This document shows positions 24,833 through 33,670 of a stretch of 55,240 nt of DNA, piece after piece; positions within the stretch are counted from its first letter, which is position 1, and each line of letters opens with the position of its first letter. Under the pieces are notes generated by a model. It did no database searches. It was given only the letters and a program-made list of their open reading frames with translations, and had not been told where the DNA came from. The position numbers were made by a program, and so were the translations under genes. The stretch comes from Arthrobacter sp. ISL-65 (GTDB taxonomy: Bacteria; Actinomycetota; Actinomycetes; Actinomycetales; Micrococcaceae), in the NCBI RefSeq assembly GCF_018613795.1, contig NZ_JAGGPN010000057.1:1-55240 (forward strand), in the 5' to 3' direction.

Positions 24833-25999
24833 ATGAGCAAGAAAGTACGCCTCGGCATCATTGGCCTGGGCCAGCAGGGCGGCATGTACGCCAAATTCAT
24901 CACCGACGGGCTTGTCCCCAACATGGAGATCGGCGCCATCTGCGACACGGACCCCGCGAAGAAGGATCTGGCGGCTTCCCAGTATCCCGGGGTTCCTTAC
25001 TACGACGACTACATTGCGATGCTTGAAAGCGGCGACATCGACGCCGTCGTCACGTGCGTCCCGCACTTCCTGCACCCGGAAATCGGCATCGAATCGCTCA
25101 GGCGCAACATCCACGCACTGGTGGAGAAGCCGGCCGGCGTCTACACCAAGCAGGTCAAGGAACTGAACGAGTTCGCGGCCTCCAAGCCGGAGCTCTCCTT
25201 CGGCATAATGTTCAACCAGCGCAACAACCCGCTGTACCAGAAGCTCAAGGAAATCGTCGACAACGGCGAGATCGGCAAGATTCGTCGCAGCAACTGGATC
25301 ATCACTAACTGGTGGCGTCCGCAGGGTTACTACAACTCCAGCGAATGGCGCGCCACCTGGGGCGGCGAAGGCGGCGGCGTCCTGGTCAACCAGGCACCGC
25401 ACCAGCTGGACCTGTGGCAGTGGATCTGCGGCGTGCCGAAGTCGGTCTACTCCAAGGTTGCTTTCGGCTTCCGCCGCGACATCGCCGTTGAAGACGAGGT
25501 GACTGCTGTGGTCGACTACGGCAACGGTGTCACCGGCGTCTTCGTCACCGCCACCCACGATCTGACCGGGACCGACCGCTTCGAGATCCTGGGCGACCAG
25601 GGCAAGATCGTCGTCGAAGGCAGCAAGACCGCCACCGTGACGCGTCTGCACAAGCCCGAGCGCGAACTCAGCGACGGCATGGACATGGACGATGTCCGGA
25701 AGCTCTTCATGGGCCAACTGAACCCGGAAGAGTACTACAGCACCGAGGTCATCGAGTTCGAGTCCGTTTGGGGGGCGCAGCACGCCGGTGTCCTGGAGAA
25801 CTTCGCTGCCAACATCCTGGACGGCACTCCTTTGCTTGCCCCCGGATCGGACGGCATCAACGGAGTCCGCCTGGCCAACGCCATCCACCTTTCGAGCTGG
25901 ACCGGCAAGGAAGTCTCCCTCGACTTCGACGAGGACGAGTTCCTGCGGGAGCTCAACAAGCGCATCACCGAAGAGGGCAAGTTCCCGGAACGCTCCTAA
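24833..25999 (+). CDS. Gfo/Idh/MocA-family oxidoreductase (second pair)
   Basis: A 388-residue NAD(P)-dependent oxidoreductase. The Rossmann fold starts with VRLGIIGLGQQGGMYAKFI (GxGxxG at 11-16), and the conserved HALVEKPAG holds Lys99. The C-terminal domain contains YYNSSEWRATWGGEGGGVLV followed by NQAPHQLDLWQWICG, the Asp/His active-site element. That segment (WR.TW.GEGGG) parallels WRGTWEGGGGG in the first oxidoreductase at 17275, so both belong to one subgroup. The chain is about 50 residues longer at the C-terminus than the first. The ATG at 24833 follows ACGGAGATTTATCC; a longer in-frame version overlapping the previous gene was rejected. Probably acts with the preceding TIM-barrel protein. 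Confidence 0.88.
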   Translation: MSKKVRLGIIGLGQQGGMYAKFITDGLVPNMEIGAICDTDPAKKDLAASQYPGVPYYDDYIAMLESGDIDAVVTCVPHFLHPEIGIESLRRNIHALVEKPAGVYTKQVKELNEFAASKPELSFGIMFNQRNNPLYQKLKEIVDNGEIGKIRRSNWIITNWWRPQGYYNSSEWRATWGGEGGGVLVNQAPHQLDLWQWICGVPKSVYSKVAFGFRRDIAVEDEVTAVVDYGNGVTGVFVTATHDLTGTDRFEILGDQGKIVVEGSKTATVTRLHKPERELSDGMDMDDVRKLFMGQLNPEEYYSTEVIEFESVWGAQHAGVLENFAANILDGTPLLAPGSDGINGVRLANAIHLSSWTGKEVSLDFDEDEFLRELNKRITEEGKFPERS

Positions 26000-26030
26000 C
26001 TCCCGCCCGCCAGCGCCGGACGATCCCATC

Positions 26031-26095
26031 CCAACCGGGTCGCAGTTAGCAATCGCCAGGACCGCTCATGGCGACGTTAGCCACGACCCGGTTGG
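26031..26095 (+). promoter_or_regulatory. Long inverted repeat before second LacI gene
   Basis: CCAACCGGGTCG (26031-26042) is the exact reverse complement of CGACCCGGTTGG (26084-26095), 41 bases apart. Each arm contains a half-site like the locus operator (CAACCGG). It could be an autoregulatory operator pair, a terminator of the oxidoreductase gene, or both. A -10-like TAGGAT at 26108-26113 would start transcription at about the GTG start codon. Confidence 0.45.
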
Positions 26096-26119
26096 TTCAT
26101 TCCTCGTTAGGATGGGGCG

Positions 26120-27181
26120 GTGACCGAACCTAGAACGCAGGGCCATGCCGCATTGACAGGGGCTGCAAAAAAGCAGGCCAGGAACGGAAAGTCCCACGCC
26201 ACCATCTATGACATCGCCAAGGTGGCCGGCGTGAACCCCTCCACCGTCTCCCGTGCCCTCAGCAAGCCCGAAAGGGTCAGCGCCAAGACACGGAAGCTCA
26301 TCGAGGACGCGGCAGCGCAGCTGGACTACCAGGTCAACCCGTTCGCCCGGGCCCTGCCAACCGGCCGGACCAACACCTTCGGCCTCATCGTCGCGGACAT
26401 CACCAACCCGACCTTTTTCGACATCATCCGCGGCGCCGAGACCACGGCCACGCTGCGCGACTACACCCTGCTGCTCGCAGAATCCGCCGAATCACCCGTT
26501 ACCGAACTAACGGCGGCCCGGCGAATGATGGCGACAGCGGACGGCCTCATCCTGGCCAGCCCCCGCATGGACGACGACGACATCCGCGCCCTTGCCAAAG
26601 ACAAACCCGTGGTGGTCATCAACCGCGAGGTGGACGGTGTGCCCTGCGTCATTCCGGATGTCGGCAAGGGCATCAGCGAGGCGGTCCGCAGCCTGGCCGG
26701 GAACGGCCACAAAAAGCTGGCATTTGTTGCCGGCCCGCCCCGGTCCTGGATGTCGGCCCGCCGCTGGGAAGGGGTCCAGGCCGCCTGCGACTGGTCCAAG
26801 CTGGAGGCTGTCCGGTTGGAGTCCAGCAAACCAACCGTCGACGGCGGCCGACAGGTTGCGCGGGAAGTCCGGGCCAGCGGCGCCACGGCCGTGCTGACCT
26901 ACAACGACCTCCTCGCCATAGGACTCATGCAGGAGCTCCAGGCCGCGGGAATGGTGGTACCGGACCAGATCAGCATTGTGGGCTTTGACGACATTTTCGG
27001 CGCAGACTTCACCACCCCGCCGCTCACCACCGTGCGTTCGCCGCTGGGGGAGTGCGGCGCGGGCGCCACCGCCAGGCTGCTTGATCTCCTCAGCGGACGG
27101 GGGGAACCTGCCGGTACTCTCCGCGTCGAAACGGAACTGGTGCTGCGCGGTTCGAGCGGCAGGCTCCTGCCCCTGCACTGA
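26120..27181 (+). CDS. LacI-family transcriptional regulator (second)
   Basis: A 353-residue LacI/GalR regulator. A basic N-terminal tail precedes the helix-turn-helix and hinge (TIYDIAKVAGVNPSTVSRAL, about residues 29-48); the effector domain shows FGLIVADITNPTFFDIIRGA, ADGLILASPR, LAGNGHKKLAFVAGP, TYNDLLAIGL and GFDDIFGADFTTPPLTT. It is closely related to the LacI protein at 15189 in the operator-reading helix (STVSRALSxPERV) and in the GADF..PPLTT element. The GTG at 26120 lacks a clear ribosome-binding site, and a -10-like TAGGAT sits seven bases upstream, so the mRNA may be leaderless. It is followed by the uxaC operon behind operator site 3. Confidence 0.88.
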   Translation: MTEPRTQGHAALTGAAKKQARNGKSHATIYDIAKVAGVNPSTVSRALSKPERVSAKTRKLIEDAAAQLDYQVNPFARALPTGRTNTFGLIVADITNPTFFDIIRGAETTATLRDYTLLLAESAESPVTELTAARRMMATADGLILASPRMDDDDIRALAKDKPVVVINREVDGVPCVIPDVGKGISEAVRSLAGNGHKKLAFVAGPPRSWMSARRWEGVQAACDWSKLEAVRLESSKPTVDGGRQVAREVRASGATAVLTYNDLLAIGLMQELQAAGMVVPDQISIVGFDDIFGADFTTPPLTTVRSPLGECGAGATARLLDLLSGRGEPAGTLRVETELVLRGSSGRLLPLH

Positions 27182-27216
27182 CGGCGCCGCCCCTCGAGCC
27201 ACCGTTTTGCAACAAT

Positions 27217-27255
27217 TGGCAACCGGTTGACAGAACGCGCTGCAGGCTGGAGCAT
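27217..27255 (+). promoter_or_regulatory. Promoter with LacI-type operator (site 3)
   Basis: ATTGGCAACCGGTTGACAG holds the palindromic core at 27220-27229 and a perfect -35 box TTGACA (27227-27232). The hexamer 17 bp downstream, GAGCAT (27250-27255), is a weak -10. It precedes the glucuronate isomerase gene. Confidence 0.5.
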
Positions 27256-27261
27256 TGACGT

Positions 27262-28686
27262 ATGTCACTGTCGATCGCCGCCCACCCAGACCGGCTCCTG
27301 CCCGCTGATCCAGGAACGCGCAGCATTGCGCGGGGCCTCCTGGAACGTGTCCAGGACCTTCCCATCATTTCCCCGCACGGACACGTTGACGCTGCCGTCA
27401 TCGAGCACGACACACCGTTCCCTGATCCGGCAGCGTTGCTGGTCAGCCCGGACCACTACGTCACCCGTCTGATCCACGCCAGCGGCGTGGACCAAAACCT
27501 CCTGCGCCCTCAAGCAGGCGCTTCGGGCGACCCTGCTGCCGTCCCGGACTCACGCACGGTCTGGCGCGAGTTCTGCAAAGCGTGGCCGCTCTTCGAAGGC
27601 ACCGCTTCCGGATATTGGCTGCGCAACCAGTTCCACAGCGTTTTTGGCCTTCAGCACGAACCCAGCGCGGCGGACCCCGATGCCAGTTATAACGCCATCT
27701 CAGCCAAGCTGCAGGAACCCGGCTTCCGGCCCCGCGAGCTTTTCAAGGACTTCAACATCGAGGTCCTGGCCACCACGGATGATCCTTTGGACACCCTGGC
27801 CAGCCATAAGGCAATCGCCCAGGATCCCACCTTCCACGGGCGCGTCCTGCCCACCTTCCGGCCGGACGCCTACCTGAACATCGCGCACCCCACCTGGTCC
27901 GACAACGTTGACCGCCTGATCTCGGCAGCGGGCGACGGGGGCACGGGTTATGCCGGCTACATCACCGCGCTGGAGAACCGGCGCCGCTATTTCATCGAAC
28001 ACGGAGCGGTCTCTGCCGACCACGGCGTCCGCACCCCCCGTACACTCAAGCTCGACGCCGGCGACGCAGCAAAGATGTTTGACAGGGCCCGTTCGGGACA
28101 GGCTACGGCGCAGGACCGCGAAGACTTCGAAGCCCACATGATGTACCAGATGGCGCGGATGTCGGTGGAGGACGGCCTGGTCATGACCATCCACCCGGGC
28201 TCCTTCCGTAACCACCACGAGTCCACCTTCAACACCTTCGGCGCAGACAGCGGCCACGACATCCCGTTCGCGATCGACTACACCGAGGCTATCCGGCCCT
28301 TGCTGCAGGACTTCGGCACGGCCAAGGATTTCCACCTGGTGCTTTTCACCATGGACGAGACAGTGTTCTCCCGCGAACTCGCGCCCTTGGCCGGCTTCTA
28401 CCCCTCCGTCTACCTCGGCGCACCCTGGTGGTTCCTGGACGCACCGGACGCCATGCTGCGGTTCCGCTCCGCCGTCACCGAGACGGCCGGATTCTCCCGG
28501 TCCTCAGGCTTCATCGATGACACCCGCGCGTTCTGCTCCATCCCCGCCCGCCACGACGCCTCCCGCCGGATCGAAGCCTCCTTCCTGGCCCGGCTGGTAG
28601 CCGAACACCGCGTCACCGAGGACCGCGCACACGAGCTCATCGTGGACATCGTGGACGGTTCACCCCGAAAGGTATTCAAACTGTGA
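27262..28686 (+). CDS. uxaC: Glucuronate isomerase
   Basis: A 474-residue protein of the uronate isomerase family (amidohydrolase fold), normal in length. It converts D-glucuronate to D-fructuronate (and galacturonate to tagaturonate). Family motifs: LPIISPHGHVDAAVI with the metal-binding His-x-His near residue 40, TDDPLDTLASH, RPDAYLNI, HPGSFRNHH and the C-terminal VYLGAPWWFLDAPDAMLRFR with GFIDDTRAFCSIPARHD. The start follows GGAG with nine-base spacing. The stop overlaps the reductase start by four bases, matching the next step of the pathway. Control by operator site 3 just upstream is likely. Confidence 0.95.
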   Translation: MSLSIAAHPDRLLPADPGTRSIARGLLERVQDLPIISPHGHVDAAVIEHDTPFPDPAALLVSPDHYVTRLIHASGVDQNLLRPQAGASGDPAAVPDSRTVWREFCKAWPLFEGTASGYWLRNQFHSVFGLQHEPSAADPDASYNAISAKLQEPGFRPRELFKDFNIEVLATTDDPLDTLASHKAIAQDPTFHGRVLPTFRPDAYLNIAHPTWSDNVDRLISAAGDGGTGYAGYITALENRRRYFIEHGAVSADHGVRTPRTLKLDAGDAAKMFDRARSGQATAQDREDFEAHMMYQMARMSVEDGLVMTIHPGSFRNHHESTFNTFGADSGHDIPFAIDYTEAIRPLLQDFGTAKDFHLVLFTMDETVFSRELAPLAGFYPSVYLGAPWWFLDAPDAMLRFRSAVTETAGFSRSSGFIDDTRAFCSIPARHDASRRIEASFLARLVAEHRVTEDRAHELIVDIVDGSPRKVFKL

Positions 28687-30113
28687 GCATTGAAGCCCAG
28701 CCAGAAGCGGAATCCCCCCTGGACCTTCCCCGACTCAACCGCTCCCTGCGCCCGTCAGCAAAGGCACCGGTGCGAATCGTCCATCTGGGCCTGGGCGCCT
28801 TCCACCGCTCACACCAGGCGTGGTACACCCACCAGGCGAAGGACGCAGGGGACTGGGGCATAGCTGCCTTCACCGGCCGCCGCCCGGACGCTGCGCTGGC
28901 TTTGGCTGAACAGGACGGACTCTTCACCCTGGTGGAACGCGCCGGAGGCGGAGACTCCTTCACAGTGGTCAGCAGCATCGTCGAAGCCGTGGACGGAGCA
29001 GACGTCCGGCGACTTGCCCAGCTCGTAGCGGCACCCGGCACTGTAGTGATCACCCTGACCATCACCGAGGCCGCCTACCGGCTCGGTTCCCACGGGCACC
29101 TTGACACCACGGCACCTGACGTCGCCTCGGACCTTGCCCTGCTGGCATCCGGGACCGGAAATCCGGCGACCCCGCTGGGACGGCTGGTCTTCGCCCTCGC
29201 CGCCCGCCGGGCAGCCGGAGCACACCCCCTGGCCGTGGTCTGCTGCGACAACCTGGCAAACAACGGCACCGTGGCGCGGAACGCCGTGCTGGGCATGGCC
29301 CAGTCTTGGGACCCGGGCCTGGCTGCCTGGATTGAGTCCACCGTCAGCTTCGTCAGCACCTCGGTGGACCGCATCACCCCGCGCACCACCGAAGCAGACA
29401 TCGCCGCCGTCGAGGCCGCCCGCGGCTATCACGACAGCTCGCCGGTAGTGGCTGAGCCATTCACCAACTGGGTTCTCAGCGGCAGTTTTCCCGCCGGCCG
29501 ACCCCGCTGGGAAGACGCCGGCGCCGTCTTCGTGGACCACATCGAACCTTACGAGAACCGCAAGCTGTGGCTGCTCAATGGAGCCCACTCGTTGCTTGCC
29601 TACGCAGGCCAGCTCCGCGGGCACACCACCGTGGCGCAGGCTCTTGCGGACCCGCAGTGCCTCGACGCGGTGGAACACTTCTGGAATGAAGCCGAGGTGC
29701 ACCTCTCAGGCCCCGCAGCAGGCGGCGCTGACCTGCAGATTCCGGCCTATCGCACCGCCCTGCTGGCACGCTTCAGCAACACACGCATTGCCCACCACCT
29801 GGCACAAATTGCCATGGACGGCAGTACGAAGCTGCGGATGCGCGCTGTTCCGGTGCTGCAGGCCGAGCGCGCCGCGGGCCGGTCAGGTGCCGCCGCTGCA
29901 CTCATGATTGCCGCCTGGGCGGACTACACCGCGGCTGCCGAAGTCCAGGATCCCCTGGCCGCCGACATCGCCAAAGCCAACCGGCTCAGCGGCACCGAAA
30001 GGATCCAGGCACTTTTGAAGCTGGTGGACCCGGTCCTGGCCGCCGACCGCGGTGTCGTTGACCTGATTACAGACCTGTGCGGAACGTTCGACCAGCCGAC
30101 CCTCTCGCCCTAG
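28683..30113 (+). CDS. uxuB: Fructuronate reductase / mannitol dehydrogenase family
   Basis: A 476-residue polyol/uronate dehydrogenase. The N-terminal Rossmann domain begins with VRIVHLGLGAFHRSHQAWYT; the family's VVCCDNLANNG, SVDRITPRT and the catalytic-type KLWLLNGAHSLLAYAG (conserved Lys, Asn and His) follow. It reduces D-fructuronate to D-mannonate with NADH, directly after the UxaC reaction, and its GTG start overlaps uxaC by four bases. Other members act on mannitol or arabinitol, but the neighbours (uxaC, manD, beta-glucuronidase) make fructuronate the best substrate. A perfect 10-bp stem follows the stop codon. Confidence 0.9.
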   Translation: MSIEAQPEAESPLDLPRLNRSLRPSAKAPVRIVHLGLGAFHRSHQAWYTHQAKDAGDWGIAAFTGRRPDAALALAEQDGLFTLVERAGGGDSFTVVSSIVEAVDGADVRRLAQLVAAPGTVVITLTITEAAYRLGSHGHLDTTAPDVASDLALLASGTGNPATPLGRLVFALAARRAAGAHPLAVVCCDNLANNGTVARNAVLGMAQSWDPGLAAWIESTVSFVSTSVDRITPRTTEADIAAVEAARGYHDSSPVVAEPFTNWVLSGSFPAGRPRWEDAGAVFVDHIEPYENRKLWLLNGAHSLLAYAGQLRGHTTVAQALADPQCLDAVEHFWNEAEVHLSGPAAGGADLQIPAYRTALLARFSNTRIAHHLAQIAMDGSTKLRMRAVPVLQAERAAGRSGAAAALMIAAWADYTAAAEVQDPLAADIAKANRLSGTERIQALLKLVDPVLAADRGVVDLITDLCGTFDQPTLSP

Positions 30114-30126
30114 CGATCTCCGCACC

Positions 30127-30152
30127 GCCCGGCTCTGCCATAAGAGCCGGGC
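30127..30152 (+). terminator. Terminator-like hairpin after uxuB
   Basis: GCCCGGCTCT (30127-30136) pairs perfectly with AGAGCCGGGC (30143-30152) around a 6-base loop. No T-run follows. It separates the uxaC-uxuB unit from the beta-glucuronidase promoter. Confidence 0.6.
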
Positions 30153-30184
30153 AGCCTTGCTTTCATGACTGATACCGAACGGTA

Positions 30185-30224
30185 TTGGCAACCGCTTGCC
30201 AATTCATTGCCAAGTGACTAGGAT
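30185..30224 (+). promoter_or_regulatory. Promoter with LacI-type operator (site 4)
   Basis: TTGGCAACCGCTTGCCAA (30185-30202) is the most symmetric operator of the locus. Its right half carries the -35 box TTGCCA (30196-30201); the -10 box TAGGAT (30219-30224) follows at exactly 17 bp. It controls the beta-glucuronidase gene and probably everything down to the fusion gene at 34897. Confidence 0.7.
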
Positions 30225-30315
30225 TACAACACGAGCAGAAACCCGGTGTATCGCCGGTCCGCTAAAAGAATCCCACTCCGGCTCAGCCCGCAAAGACGCG
30301 TTAGGAACCCTGCAA

Positions 30316-32139
30316 ATGCTCAAGCCCCAGGCCAGCGAAACCCGCGAGTTGGTCAACCTCGACGGCATCTACCGCTTCAAGGTGGACTTCGAGCGTGCAG
30401 GCCACCGCCAGGAATGGTTTAGGGAAACGCTGGAAACCGACCTCGAAATGGGTGTCCCTGCCAGCTACAACGATGTCTTCCCCGACAAGACCATCCGCGA
30501 CCACGTGGGGTACGTCTGGTACCAGCGCGAGGTTCGTGTTCCCCGCGGCTGGGCAGGGGAGCGGATCCACCTCCGGCTCGATTCCGCCACCCATGAGGGC
30601 ATGGTCTGGGTCAACGACGTACTGGTTGCCGAGCATACGGGCGGCTACATGCCCTTCAGCGCCGACATCACCGAGCACGTGACCCCGGGCCAAATCTTCC
30701 GGCTGACCATCTCCGTGAACAACGAGCTCACCCAGGCCACCATTCCGCCGGGCAGCATCACCGTCACCGGGGACGGACGGCGCCAGCAGAGCTACCTCCA
30801 CGATTTCTACAACTACGCCGGCCTGCACCGCAGCGTCTGGCTCTACAGCACCCCTGCCGTCACGGTGGAGGACATCACGGTGGTGACCGGCTTCAACGGC
30901 AGCACCGGCAGCGTCGACTACGCGGTCGCCGCCGCCGGCGGCACCGGAAACGAGACCATCAAGGTCACCCTGCGCGATGCTGGCGGTGCTGAAGTCGCTG
31001 CTGCAGAAGGCGCTGACGGTGCCCTGAAGATTGACGGCGTCGTGCTCTGGAAGCCAGGTGCTGCCTACCTGTACAGCTTCACCGCTGAGATCCATGACGG
31101 CGGCCGGCTGCTGGACAGCTACACCCTCCCCGTGGGAATCCGGACCGTGGAGGTCAGCGGTAAGGAATTCCTCATCAACGGGGAACCGTTCTATTTCACC
31201 GGCTTCGGCATGCATGAGGACCACGTGGCCATTGGCAAGGGCCACAGCGACGCCCAGATGGTCAACGACTTCCAGCTCCTCGATTGGATAGGAGCCAACT
31301 CCTTCCGCACTTCGCACTACCCCTACGCCGAGGAAGTGATGGAGTTCGCTGACCGACACGGGATCGTGGTGATCGATGAAACGGCCGCCGTCGGGCTGCA
31401 CCTCGGTTTCGGTGCGGTGTTCGGCGGGATCGCGAAGAAGACGTACGTCGAAGGCGGGGTGGATGCCAACACAGCAGCGAACCACCGCCAGGCCATCACC
31501 GAACTCGTGGCCCGGGACAAGAACCACCCCTCGGTGGTGATCTGGTCCATCGCCAACGAGCCCAATGGCTCCGAGGAAGGCGCCCGCGAATACTTCCAGC
31601 CCCTGGTTGAACTCACCCGGGAGCTGGATCCGACCCGTCCTGTGGGCTATGTCAACGTCATGTTCGACACCCCGGACAAGGAACTCCTCGGCGATCTGTT
31701 CGACGTCATCATGCTCAACCGCTACTACGGCTGGTATTTGAACAACGGGGACCTGGAAACAGCGGAGCAGGTCCTGGAAAAGGAGCTGCGGGAATGGGAA
31801 GCCAAATATGGCAAGCCCATGATCATGACCGAGTACGGGCCGGACACTATGCCGGGCTTCCACTCCATCTACGAACAGCCCTGGAGTGAGGAATACCAAG
31901 CCGCGTTCCTGGCGATGTACCACCGGGTCTTTGACCGGGTGGACGCCATGGTGGGCGAGCAGGTGTGGAACTTCGCTGACTTCCAGACGTCCAACGGCGT
32001 CATGCGCGTGGACGGCAACAAGAAGGGTGTGTTCACGCGAGACCGCCAGCCCAAGCCGGCCGCGTATTCCCTCCGCCAACGGTGGACCGCTTTGGCCGGC
32101 GTCAAAAACGGCAGCGACAAAAAAATCAACAACCCCTAG
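30316..32139 (+). CDS. uidA: Beta-glucuronidase (GH2)
   Basis: A 607-residue glycoside hydrolase of family 2, close in length to the E. coli enzyme (603). Domains: sugar-binding jelly roll (about 1-180), immunoglobulin-like domain (180-275), and catalytic TIM barrel (275-600). The acid/base is Glu415 in SIANEPN and the nucleophile Glu506 in MTEYGPD. The N-x-K pair that recognises the glucuronate carboxylate is present (Asn568-Lys570 in GNKKGVFTRDR), which separates glucuronidases from galactosidases. No signal peptide, so it acts on imported glucuronides. ATG at 30316 gives the usual N-terminus; the ribosome-binding site (TAGGAA) is weak. It is the first gene behind operator site 4. Confidence 0.95.
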   Translation: MLKPQASETRELVNLDGIYRFKVDFERAGHRQEWFRETLETDLEMGVPASYNDVFPDKTIRDHVGYVWYQREVRVPRGWAGERIHLRLDSATHEGMVWVNDVLVAEHTGGYMPFSADITEHVTPGQIFRLTISVNNELTQATIPPGSITVTGDGRRQQSYLHDFYNYAGLHRSVWLYSTPAVTVEDITVVTGFNGSTGSVDYAVAAAGGTGNETIKVTLRDAGGAEVAAAEGADGALKIDGVVLWKPGAAYLYSFTAEIHDGGRLLDSYTLPVGIRTVEVSGKEFLINGEPFYFTGFGMHEDHVAIGKGHSDAQMVNDFQLLDWIGANSFRTSHYPYAEEVMEFADRHGIVVIDETAAVGLHLGFGAVFGGIAKKTYVEGGVDANTAANHRQAITELVARDKNHPSVVIWSIANEPNGSEEGAREYFQPLVELTRELDPTRPVGYVNVMFDTPDKELLGDLFDVIMLNRYYGWYLNNGDLETAEQVLEKELREWEAKYGKPMIMTEYGPDTMPGFHSIYEQPWSEEYQAAFLAMYHRVFDRVDAMVGEQVWNFADFQTSNGVMRVDGNKKGVFTRDRQPKPAAYSLRQRWTALAGVKNGSDKKINNP

Positions 32140-32198
32140 CATTTTTCACTATTTCTCGCTGCCCCCTGGGCAGACACTTGGGTGAAGGAGCCCACCTC

Positions 32199-33635
32199 AT
32201 GAAAAAGCTGAACAAACTCAGCATCATCGGCTACGGCGCCGGCGATGCAGCCAACAACCTGGCCTTCACCACGGCCACCATGTTCCTGCTGGTCTACTAC
32301 ACCGACGTTGCGGGTATTTCCGCGGCCGCCGCAGGTACACTGCTGCTGGCCGTGCGCATCTTCGACGCCTTCGCTGACGTTCTCGCCGGGCGCGTGGTGG
32401 ACCGGGCGTTTAGCAAGCGGTTTGGCAAGTTCCGTCCGTTCATCATGTTCGGCTCCATTCCGCTGCTCCTGCTCAGCGTTGCCACGTTCTCCGTGCCGCA
32501 GCTCGGCGAGTCCGGCACCCTGCTGTACGCCTACGTCACCTACGCGGCCCTTGGCCTGGCGTACAGCCTGGTCAACATCCCCTACGGCTCCCTGGCCGGG
32601 GCCATGACCCAGGACCCTGGAGACCGGGCCAAGCTCGGTTCCGCCCGGATGATCGGAGCACTCCTGGTGGGCTCTGCCCTGGGAATCTTCGTAGCGCCGC
32701 TGATCAAGCCGGGAGCCGACCTCCAGGGAACCTTCACCACCATCACCCTGGTCTTTGTGGTGATCGGCGCTGTCCTGTACTTCTTCACAGTGCTCACAGC
32801 CAAGGAACGCGTGCACCGGTCCGTGCCCAACGTCACCTTCAAACAGAGCATGGACACGCTCAAAGGCAACAAACCGCTGCTGATGCTGTGCCTGAGCTCC
32901 TTCTTTTTCCTCACCGGCTACCTCGCGCTGACCTCGGTGCAGCTCTACTACCTGCGCGACGTCCTGGGCCGGCTGGACCTGTACCCGGTCCTGTCCATCA
33001 TCCAGCTTGTCCTCACGTTCGTGCTGGCCGCATTCATGCCTCGGCTGGTCCGGAATTTCGGCAAAAAGCGCGTCTACATCTACTCATCGCTGCTCACGGT
33101 CATCGGCGGTGTCATCATCTTTCTCACCCCGTCCAGCCAGGTGTGGATCGGCTTCGGCGGCCTGCTGATCAGCGTCATGGGCGTCCTCGCCGTCAACATC
33201 GTGGTCTGGGCCCTGGAAGCCGACACCGTGGAGTATGGCGAATGGAAAACCGGTGTCCGTACAGAAGGCATCACGTACGCCCTGTTTTCCTTCACCCGCA
33301 AGACGGGACAGGCCGTTGGCGGCGCCCTCGCCGCCTACGCCCTGGCCCTGGGCGGCTACAAGTCCGGTGCAACCCAGACCGCCGATGCCGTCTTCGGAAT
33401 CCAGATGGCCGCCGGCGCTCTCCCCGCCGTCATGACCATCCTGGCCGTGCTCGTTATGTCCAAGTACAAGCTCACCGACGCCATGCATGCTGAGATCCTC
33501 ACGGAAATCCGGGCCCGCCACGAAAGCGGCGATGCCCCCAAAAAGAACGATGCCGCCGCCGAGCCTGCCAACGCCGGTTCGCACGGCACCGAAACGGCCC
33601 TCTCCCCGCAGCCGCCCGCAGCGCCCACCAACTGA
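32199..33635 (+). CDS. GPH-family sugar:cation symporter (UidB-like)
   Basis: A 478-residue permease of the glycoside-pentoside-hexuronide:cation symporter family with 12 predicted spans. It starts with LSIIGYGAGDAANNLAFTTA, the classic GxGDxxxN motif, followed by YYTDVAGISAAAAGTLLL, RIFDAFADVLAGRVVDR and FRPFIMFGSIPLLLLS. The mid-chain VNIPYGSLAGAMTQDPGDRA loop is also typical. Position between the beta-glucuronidase and mannonate dehydratase genes points to import of glucuronides or glucuronate, as for E. coli UidB. The start follows GTGAAGGAGCCCACCTC. The C-terminal 40 residues are Ala/Pro/Glu-rich and probably disordered in the cytoplasm. Confidence 0.9.
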   Translation: MKKLNKLSIIGYGAGDAANNLAFTTATMFLLVYYTDVAGISAAAAGTLLLAVRIFDAFADVLAGRVVDRAFSKRFGKFRPFIMFGSIPLLLLSVATFSVPQLGESGTLLYAYVTYAALGLAYSLVNIPYGSLAGAMTQDPGDRAKLGSARMIGALLVGSALGIFVAPLIKPGADLQGTFTTITLVFVVIGAVLYFFTVLTAKERVHRSVPNVTFKQSMDTLKGNKPLLMLCLSSFFFLTGYLALTSVQLYYLRDVLGRLDLYPVLSIIQLVLTFVLAAFMPRLVRNFGKKRVYIYSSLLTVIGGVIIFLTPSSQVWIGFGGLLISVMGVLAVNIVVWALEADTVEYGEWKTGVRTEGITYALFSFTRKTGQAVGGALAAYALALGGYKSGATQTADAVFGIQMAAGALPAVMTILAVLVMSKYKLTDAMHAEILTEIRARHESGDAPKKNDAAAEPANAGSHGTETALSPQPPAAPTN

Positions 33636-33670
33636 CCCCTGAACCTGTCCAGCCCCTGAAAGGACCTGCA

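Noticed and set aside
30301..32142. Minus-strand open frame of 613 codons opposite the beta-glucuronidase gene
   Set aside because: The plus strand has catalytic Glu residues and full family motifs; the opposite frame is a by-product of GC-rich codon use.
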